DNA from: Erpobdella octoculata
Taxonomy: Eukaryota > Annelida > Clitellata > Hirudinida > Erpobdellidae
Assembly: GCA_963978895.1 (NCBI GenBank)
Contig: OZ022238.1
Span: 7,598,566 to 7,662,565 of the forward strand
Length of the DNA: 64,000 nt
Reading direction: 5' to 3'
In this document: in pieces, positions 57,001 to 64,000 of the stretch
Numbering within the stretch: position 1 is the stretch's first letter
Layout of the letters: each line of letters starts with the position of its first letter
Notes under the pieces: generated by a model
Told to the model about the DNA's origin: nothing
Seen by the model: the letters and a program-made list of their open reading frames with translations, nothing else
The model's database searches: none
Position numbers and translations under genes: made by a program

Positions 57001-60000
57001 TAGCGGTATAGAACCATAGACAGCATAATATGCATTTTGGTATCATCCCATTTGATGGTGTCATCTTAGTGACGCCCCCGCGATGTGCGATATAACGCTT
57101 CTTACCTATAATTTTGCTGTTTTGGAAATCACCATCAACAATATTAAGACCTAACAAACTCTTCAAGTTTGCCAATAGCGGGGCAAATTATCTTATTTAT
57201 CAAATCAAAAATGAAAAAAGCAAATTTTCTCGTGTAAAATAAACAGTTGAGTTTAAATTTTTCGTTAAAGATTTTTTATAAACGAAATGAAGCACAAAAT
57301 AAGTAATAAATTGCGGTTTGAAGAGTTGGAACCTCACAGTACTACAGTACCCCCCCCCCCAAATCTGTCATTGCCTTTTCGCAATCTTTTTTTGGCAAGA
57401 CTCTTCGTAGCTCCTTTGAAAAGCTTACCATCCAAAATAACGAATCATCACGGTACTGCAGCTAATCGTGTCTACTAGCAGGCGCTATTACTATGCTTAT
57501 CTCGTTGGGGAGTAAGGTAACTTTTTCAATTAAAAAATAACGTGTTTTACTGCAGCACAAAGGTGTTCACCGACAAAGCAGCACAACAGATGAGTCTACG
57601 TTTTACCGGAAAGCAAATGAGTGGTGCTAAAAGTTTTAAGAAAAACGGCTTCATAAATATGAAACGTAAAAATGATAAAAACCTGCTTGTTGAAACGCAA
57701 GCGTTTATCTTCCATCAGTTTTTACGGTTGATTTTTTTATCACCTGCCTTCTAAAACCGAAAGCAAAATGTCTTTTAAGCGTTTTAAAATCTATTTATAA
57801 AAGATCCTAAAAAAACTTAATGTAGCACTTTAGAGATGATGAAATATTAATTCAACAGTTATGACGACACCTCCGTTGATACGGTTGGCAAGACAACAGC
57901 ACCACTGCCTCAAAAGGACTGTATGAGAAGAGTGATAATAACTGCCTTGTATGTATGTAGGGTATGCAATATATGCAGGGTATACAATTCTATCCAATAT
58001 ATCTATTGCGTCTAGGGCAGTCTAGGGGTTGGTGGTACCTACAGAGGTAAGGCGCTCGCCCGTAGACTTGAAGGCAGGCAGATCGAATTCTACATGTCGC
58101 CAGCGCCCGTAATGTCGTGTTGTGTGTGTGTAGGCGTCTGAAATACGACTGTCTTTGGTTTGAAAAATAATTGACTCACAAGTGATATATAACAGGCGTT
58201 TGAATGTTTAAAGAGAAATAAAGATTAAAAAAAATGCAATGTATGTATGCATTACAATGCATGCTAAGCAAGGTTAGGCAATCTAACGCGTGCAAATGTG
58301 ATCCATCATGTGGCATAAACCGAAGGGAATTATTGTAAGTATTTGAAAGCATTGTTTAGTTTGAATTGATTTATTTCGATTGATACTATAATGCATGATT
58401 AGATTTCATTTCAATTTTGCCTTTGCGCAAGTAAAAATTCTATAAGTCACCAGATATAAATATGCATGTTCTTCTATCAAGTATGATCAAATTATGAATT
58501 CCAATGCTTCAGATCTATTTCATCTCTTTAGATTCATTATATTCTTATTCGACGATCTTTATCGTTATCTGATCTTAATCTGCAGACTTCTAGGCCACAT
58601 TCATTTAAAAAATGTCTGATAAACAAATTAAAAAAACCACGGCGAATATTTCAAAATAATTTATTTCAGGGACGTTGTATGACAATCCCAAACCTCCCTC
58701 TCAGCAAACGATGAGCTTACTAGCCCCCGACGCCATACAAGACCTTGACACTTCATCGAGGTTAGTGGTGCAGCAGGCCCAGACGGCTTTCAGGTTTGAA
58801 ATCGAGAAATTCAACAATAAAACATCTGCTTCTTCTTCGACTCTCTTCAACATCGATCAATACGAGAAAGTCGTCGACACCAGTGATAGCTTTGAAGTTA
58901 CTAAAGCAAGTAAGATAGTTTCAATTTTAGCATTCAGCTGTCATCGTCATAACTTTTTTTTGTACCTGCTGAGCCCAATGACCTCCCTCCACTCTTGGAG
59001 CGAAATATAAAACTTATTGTGGAAGTTTTTAGAAATAATTAACCACGATTTTACTTATCTTTTTATCTTTATAACTAGCGTTCCGTTTCTCAGCTTTCGC
59101 AAAGTTCCTTTCTTTTTTTTGACGAAGAACAAACTATTATTTTCTATTCTGATGGAGAAAGTGACATTGTAGTTTTCATTAAATCCAGTCTACACATAAG
59201 CTATCACCGAAAACTAACGATAATTTTCCTGCCACATCTCGTGTTTGAGCGTCATTAACTAAATTAGCAAATTCCAATAGCACGGGCCATTCCAACTGTA
59301 ATAAATCTAGCTAAAGCTGTATTGGTCACTTGATGCTGTGATTCACACCGAATTAATTGAGCTTTAAAGCAACTCACGTTTATTATTTTCCCCCTTTTGC
59401 GCTGCTTATTCAGCACAACATGGAAACACATGACTGGTCACATGACCGGTCACATGACTGGTCACATGATACAGCAACCAGACCCAGCATTTCCTGGATT
59501 GCGTTTTGACCAGGAAGCAGCTATCAAATGTTACACTTCATTAATTCTACTAGTTTTCATTATTATTTGCTTGCATCATTCAATGTATAATCATTCAATT
59601 ATTCTATGTATAATATTCCATGTCTTCAGATAGAAATGTTTAGAATCAACTACTAGCAGAATCTTAGGTACGATTAAAAATCCAGAGACTTTTTTCCTTT
59701 TTATTGTTTCTCTCTAGATGGGGTGTTCGGTAGGCAGCGGGCATTCTAGCTTTAATCTTTCACATTATGTAAGGGTGTAGTGAGCACAAATTTGTAAATG
59801 AGGGTTTCTGTGTGAGAATTTTATGAAATTTTATGTGATGTGTTTAAAAAATAAATAAAATAATAAGATATACAACCATAATCACCATCAGGACTAACAA
59901 AAAACCATAATCACCTTCAGGACTAACAAACAATCATAATCACCATCAAGACTAACAAACAACCATAATCACCATCAGGGCCAGCAATAAACAACTCCGT

Positions 60001-61507
60001 TTTTTTAAATTTATTTGGTTTTTCCAGTCGGTTACTAACTGGAAATACGCCAATAGATCTTTCAGCTATTGCTCTCCAGCCATCTGGAATTCAATACAGC
60101 CATCAATTAGATCCTCACCCAGCCTATATCATTCTAAAAACTCTATTCTAAAAATACACATCTTCTCCAAAGCTTTTCGACATACGAGTAATCTTGCGCG
60201 CTTTTAAAGCACAGTTACTCGCGTTCTATAAATTGATTTATTAGTATTAATTATTATCTTTAATGAACTAGCTAGAACTTTTCAAAAACTTAAAAATTTG
60301 GTAATGTAGCAATAAGATCTGTAGAAATTTATAAATTTTCTTGTCTATCGAGATAAAAAAGTTCACTACCCTCTAACCTACCCTCTACTCTATACCCTCT
60401 ACTCTATACCTTCTATCCTCTACCCTACGCTCTACCCTACGCTCTACTCTACCCTACCCTCTACCCTACTCTCTACCATACCCTCTACCCTACCCTCTAC
60501 CATACCCTCCATCCTAATCTCTACTGTACCCTCTACCATACCCTATATTCTACCCTCTACCCTACCCTCTACCATACCCTCGAACCTCTTCACAAAAATT
60601 CAACAAACACAAACAAGCAAATTCACTTTAAAAAGTTCAAGAGGTTGCAGCTACCGACAAGTTACTGGTCTTACTATTGAAGTCAGGGCCACAGAAAAAA
60701 AATAAAATGGGCAGGTGCAAGATGTTTTTCTGGGTCCCTCTTCTCAATCTGAAACACACACTTCTCAGGCCTACCAATTTCTCAAAATAAATTTCTAAAG
60801 CCTTTCTTCATTTTCCTTTCAAAAAGCTGATGATAGGGGGCAGATAGGTAGTCGGAGCTACTTTTTCCAAATATTTTCAAAACCCTTTTTTCATTTTTCA
60901 TCCCAACAAAGCTCATGACAGGGAGGGGGAAACTTCAACTTTAAACTTCTGAAGTCATTTTTGGGGCCTCATTTATATCTCTTGGGAGCCCAAACCTACT
61001 GCTCATGGGCCCCTAAACTCTCATGGGACCTGGTGCAGCGAACTGGCTGCACCACCTCTCGATGGTCTTGACTGAAGTTACTTTTTTACAGGCTTTCAAT
61101 TAGTTTTACTTGTCTATTTCAGCGGATTTTTCAAACTAATTTTTAATCAAATTTCCAACAAGTCTGAAACTGTCAGCATAAACGTCTTATTTAATAAATT
61201 GTTTTTTTTCAAGTTTTTAACTTGTTTCTGATTAATTTTTTTGATTTTTGCTTTGCAGTTTGCTCTACAATGCCAAAAGGTATATTTGTAATGTACGGGG
61301 TGGCAGACCCTCAGACCTTAGACGTCACGGAATCGTTCGGAAAAACATTTCACTTGCCGTACATCAGCCACGACCAGCCGCCACTCTCATTTCACCCTTT
61401 GTCGAATTTTTCAATCTTCATGACCCCCTCTCACCACGAAGCTCTTATCGATGTTATGTTATATTACGAATGGAACAAAGCCTTGTATCTCTACGACTCA
61501 GAGCAAG
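54023..61507 (+). CDS. AMPA-type ionotropic glutamate receptor, N-terminal exons (partial)
   Basis: Three coding exons: 54023-54224 (ATG start), 58670-58909 and 61259-61507. All are GT-AG and the phases join correctly. The gene continues past 64000. Exon 1 gives a hydrophobic segment (YFKFVFSILVHIVFSGYTV) that fits a signal peptide, then RIPIG, like the IQIGG that begins vertebrate AMPA receptors. Exon 2 encodes the start of the amino-terminal (LIVBP-like) domain and ends DSFEVTKA. Exon 3 encodes ICSTMPKGIFVMYGVADPQT through LIDVMLYYEWNKALYLYDSE, closely following the AMPA pattern (FCS, KGV-x-AIFG, EYYQWDK, YLYDSDRG). The encoded portion is extracellular; channel and glutamate-binding domains lie outside the window. 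The N-terminus before the hydrophobic segment is unusually long (about 40 residues), so translation may begin later. AMPA versus kainate subtype is likely, not proven. Confidence 0.88.
55068..55147. repeat. two adjacent hairpins
   Basis: ATAATCCTTGAAACCAC (55068-55084) pairs with GTGGTTTCGAGGATTAT (55098-55114), with one G:T. Next, CCAGGGTTTAAG (55123-55134) pairs with CTTAAACCCTGG (55136-55147). They are followed by the GC-rich tract at 55200. Probably the end of a mobile element. Confidence 0.8.
55200..55440. repeat. GC-rich GCGGGA(A/G)CGGGAAA minisatellite
   Basis: Degenerate units AGCGGGAGCGGGAAAGCGA lead to GGGTACCCTACTAGTAATTG. The inverse of this arrangement is at about 1945-2150 in MORN5 intron 2, so the two look like copies of one dispersed family. 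Confidence 0.65.
55985..56095 (+). repeat. dispersed repeat ending GGCGAAGCTAATATAAA (copy 3)
   Basis: GCTTGATTGGATGACGTGAA, then AACAAGCAAGCAAACACGGC and GAAGCTAATATAAAAGAT. Same landmark order as 24893-25000 (minus) and 52431-52562. Confidence 0.5.
56245..56321. repeat. (AAAATT)n microsatellite
   Basis: About 12-13 perfect hexamer copies in intron 1 of the glutamate receptor gene. Confidence 0.95.
58015..58240 (+). repeat. tRNA-derived SINE (copy 2)
   Basis: A-box-like TTGGTGGTACCTACAGAGGT, then AAGGCGCTCGCCCGTAGACT and B-box-like GGCAGATCGAATTC. The body shares TGTGTTGT, TCTGAAA and CTCACAAGTGAT with copy 1 at 37826-37996, and it ends AAAGATTAAAAAAAATG. It lies in receptor intron 1. Confidence 0.75.
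59424..59469. repeat. 12-bp tandem repeat, ~4 copies
   Basis: ACATGACTGGTC repeats; one unit carries the palindrome TGACCGGTCA. In receptor intron 2. Confidence 0.9.
59872..59985. repeat. ~30-bp tandem repeat, four copies
   Basis: ACCATAATCACCATCAGGAC plus TAACAAACA repeats four times with few changes. In receptor intron 2. Confidence 0.9.
60365..60592. repeat. degenerate CCCTCTA-type minisatellite
   Basis: About 230 bp of pyrimidine-rich CTACCCTCTACCATACCCTC-like text, with 7-bp and 12-15-bp spacing. It resembles telomeric CCCTAA only loosely. In receptor intron 2. Confidence 0.9.
60684..61070. mobile_element. hAT-like MITE with near-perfect TSD
   Basis: Flanks ATTGAAGT (60676-60683) and ACTGAAGT (61071-61078) differ at one base. 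The ends CAGGGCCACAGA and, inverted, CAAGACCATCGA are a weak CAG-type TIR. Noncoding, in receptor intron 2. Confidence 0.55.
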
Positions 61508-62824
61508 GTAAATTTTTTGTGGCATAAAAATCTCTGTAATTATTTTAAATTTGAAGCAACTACGTTTTTTAAAGTAATAAAGTTGGGAGTCTATAAAATA
61601 TTTAAGGTATTTACGGTGGGAGATTTTAAAATTTTTCTATGCAATTTATAAGACAGGCACGCAGCGTTTTTATTTATTTTTATTCATTACATTTTATGTT
61701 AAAAAATAAATTTGGAATCTATGAAGCAGTTAAAAACCCATGTTTGATAAAAAAAATACTCAAAAATGTATTTGAAGGTTTTCAATTTTTTGATCTCAAC
61801 ACAATCAAAGCAGAAATTATTTTTATAAAAAGTGTATAGCCAATCAAATGCTGTTAGTGGTGTAGTGGTGGTGGTGCTTGCATGCTGGCCATATAATCAG
61901 AAGTTAGATTTCGACTAGAATCGTCATCGTTTGCTGAATTTTTAAAGATTTTCACAGCTTATTACCATTTGAATCATCATCATCATGCCGAGTCGGAGTG
62001 TTGAGAAATGTTTATAAGCCCAACATATTTTCAGATCAATGAAATTAACGTGAATCAAAAATCGAATTTTTAGAGTCGATATTCAAAATATAGGACAAAA
62101 AACTATGGCTCTGTCTTTTTTTACACATTTATTTGGGCTCACAGCTGAAAAACGTCAGAGTCTTCTCTTTCTAGTTCGACGCTAATGCCAACTCGAAGTT
62201 GTGCAAGACGGTACTTAATCAAACGCTCTGCTTTTTGCAGTACTACCACGTCTCCGGCAGGTCTTGGCATAAATTCAAATTATTCTGCAATGCCTAAGCT
62301 AACTGAGCCTCTACTGACTGTTGACAGGCCCAAGTGATAAAGCAGAGTCTGGTAGCATTTGGAGTTTTTTTTAGTTATAATCAAAGAATAATTAAACTAT
62401 TCAGAATAAACTACGTTTAGGGCTAGTATAGAGAAAACCGTCCAGAAATTGAATGTCGGTAAGGTAACTATTTTACCCATATCTATGTAGCATCATTTCC
62501 GAAACTCAAAAGTACATGCTAAAAAAGAAAACGATGATTCAAGCATGCCTCAAGGCATTGTCGATAAGTAGTGAATGGCGTTGAGATTTTCATTAAATAA
62601 GACCAGAGAAAAGAAAGCTTAGCATAAGTACCTATGTCTAGAAAGTTACAAGATTTGAGTGGATAAAAGAAAAATACTAAGATAGCCGAGTAGGTAGAAT
62701 GTCAGACTTTTTATGATATTTTAGTTATGAAACTTTCACTGGTCAGACGTGAACTCGAAAGGTTTTTGGTTCAACTTTCACTCGTTCTGATGGGAATATA
62801 AGCTAGTACAATATTTTTTCTCTG
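61508..62824. other. glutamate receptor intron 3, left part
   Basis: No exon was found. Weak tRNA-like text occurs near 61858-61925 (GTGGTGTAGTGGTGGTGGTG ... ATTTCGACTAG) and 62683-62750 (GATAGCCGAGTAGGTAGAAT), possibly old SINEs. Nothing else is recognisable. Confidence 0.4.
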
Positions 62825-62844
62825 GTGTATGTATGTATGTCATA

Positions 62845-63752
62845 TACATACATACATACATACATACATACATACATACATACATACATACATACATACA
62901 TACATACATACATACATACATACATACATACATACATACATACATACATACATACATACATACATACATACATACATACATACATACATACATACATACA
63001 TACATACATACATACATACATACATACATACATACATACATACATACATACATACATACATACATACATACATACATACATACATACATACATACATACA
63101 TACATACATACATACATACATACATACATACATACATACATACATACATACATACATACATACATACATACATACATACATACATACATACATACATACA
63201 TACATACATACATACATACATACATACATACATACATACATACATACATACATACATACATACATACATACATACATACATACATACATACATACATACA
63301 TACATACATACATACATACATACATACATACATACATACATACATACATACATACATACATACATACATACATACATACATACATACATACATACATACA
63401 TACATACATACATACATACATACATACATACATACATACATACATACATACATACATACATACATACATACATACATACATACATACATACATACATACA
63501 TACATACATACATACATACATACATACATACATACATACATACATACATACATACATACATACATACATACATACATACATACATACATACATACATACA
63601 TACATACATACATACATACATACATACATACATACATACATACATACATACATACATACATACATACATACATACATACATACATACATACATACATACA
63701 TACATACATACATACATACATACATACATACATACATACATACATACATACA
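62845..63752. repeat. (TACA)n microsatellite, ~908 bp, about 227 copies
   Basis: An apparently uninterrupted tetranucleotide array, preceded at 62825-62840 by the inverse TGTATGTATGTATGT. In receptor intron 3. All long reading frames over it (Tyr-Ile-His-Thr or Tyr-Val-Cys-Met repeats) are artefacts. Confidence 0.98.
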
Positions 63753-64000
63753 GAAAAGGAAAATCTACTTTTTGAGAGAAGGCAATCTGAAGTTCCACAG
63801 GTTCAGTTCTACTAGAGACTTTGAATGTGTGATGGGTGCTGCCGACGATTGGTCGGTTTCGGCTGATTTGGATGGCGAAAGAAAATTTCCAGAAGCTGTG
63901 AGATCTAGCGGTTTAAAGCCGGATATAATTATATATTCTGACTTGGCCAAGACAATGCTCCTGATCGAACTCTCTGTGCCATGGGAAAGTAACATGGAAT
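63753..64000 (+). pseudogene. retroelement protein C-terminal fragment, running off the window
   Basis: The plus frame from about 63754 is open to the edge: KRKIYFLREGNLKFHRF, DDWSVSADLDGERKFPEAV and LKPDIIIYSDLAKTMLLIEL followed by SVPWESNME. This matches a conserved domain often seen after reverse transcriptase in invertebrate elements (W-x-x-x-x-DLxxxxxFPxxI, RPDxVxxSxxxKxxxxxELTVPWExxxExA). It abuts the (TACA)n array directly. Confidence 0.65.

Noticed and set aside
62778..63815. Five overlapping 300-residue frames of tetrapeptide repeats
   Set aside because: All are readings of the (TACA)n microsatellite in different phases, with no unique sequence.

Overview
This is a window of AT-rich nuclear DNA from an invertebrate animal. 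It shows spliced genes with GT-AG introns, long microsatellites, tRNA-derived SINEs, and many non-autonomous DNA transposons with clean target-site duplications (TSDs). The gene set (MORN5, mitochondrial MRPS2, SPEN with four RRMs and a SPOC domain, an AMPA-type glutamate receptor) is metazoan. The phylum cannot be fixed from the sequence. A tunicate or another marine invertebrate would fit, but that is a guess. All exon models were built by hand from splice sites, reading phase and remembered family sequences. No alignment or transcript was available.

Layout: (1) 395-3213, minus: a complete five-exon MORN5 gene with a hAT MITE and a (TA)n array in its introns. (2) 5133-10198: a 5.07-kb element with about 265-bp terminal inverted repeats, an 8-bp TSD, an SGNH/GDSL-hydrolase reading frame and eight apparently identical 194-bp tandem repeats. 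(3) 10650-17902, plus: a 13-exon gene of six tandem FLYWCH-like modules separated by acidic linkers. (4) 18866-22148, minus: three-exon MRPS2, convergent with the FLYWCH gene. (5) 22149-26926: an island of transposons between the divergent MRPS2 and SPEN genes, including a 1183-bp hAT with exact TSD. (6) 26927-50023, plus: SPEN in 19 coding exons predicting 3760 residues; its 6.2-kb first intron collects MULE, hAT and pogo-like relics. (7) 50024-54022: SPEN 3' region with one hAT MITE nested in another. (8) 54023 onward, plus: the first three exons of an AMPA-type ionotropic glutamate receptor, running off the right edge, with a roughly 0.9-kb (TACA)n array and a retroelement fragment in its third intron.

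The host genes are functionally unrelated: a MORN protein, a mitoribosomal protein, a nuclear corepressor and a synaptic-type receptor. No operon logic is visible. The recurring theme is the mobile fraction. At least seven elements have TSDs that can be read by eye, two insertions are nested, and several dispersed families recur in the window. The FLYWCH gene resembles the DNA-binding front end of Mutator-like (MULE) transposases, and a MULE core fragment lies in SPEN intron 1, so host recruitment followed by exon-pair amplification is a reasonable hypothesis.

Best candidates for something undescribed are the SGNH-bearing long-TIR element with its 194-bp array, the six-module FLYWCH gene whose last zinc ligand is Cys rather than His, and two elements whose ends are inverted clusters of short degenerate repeats.
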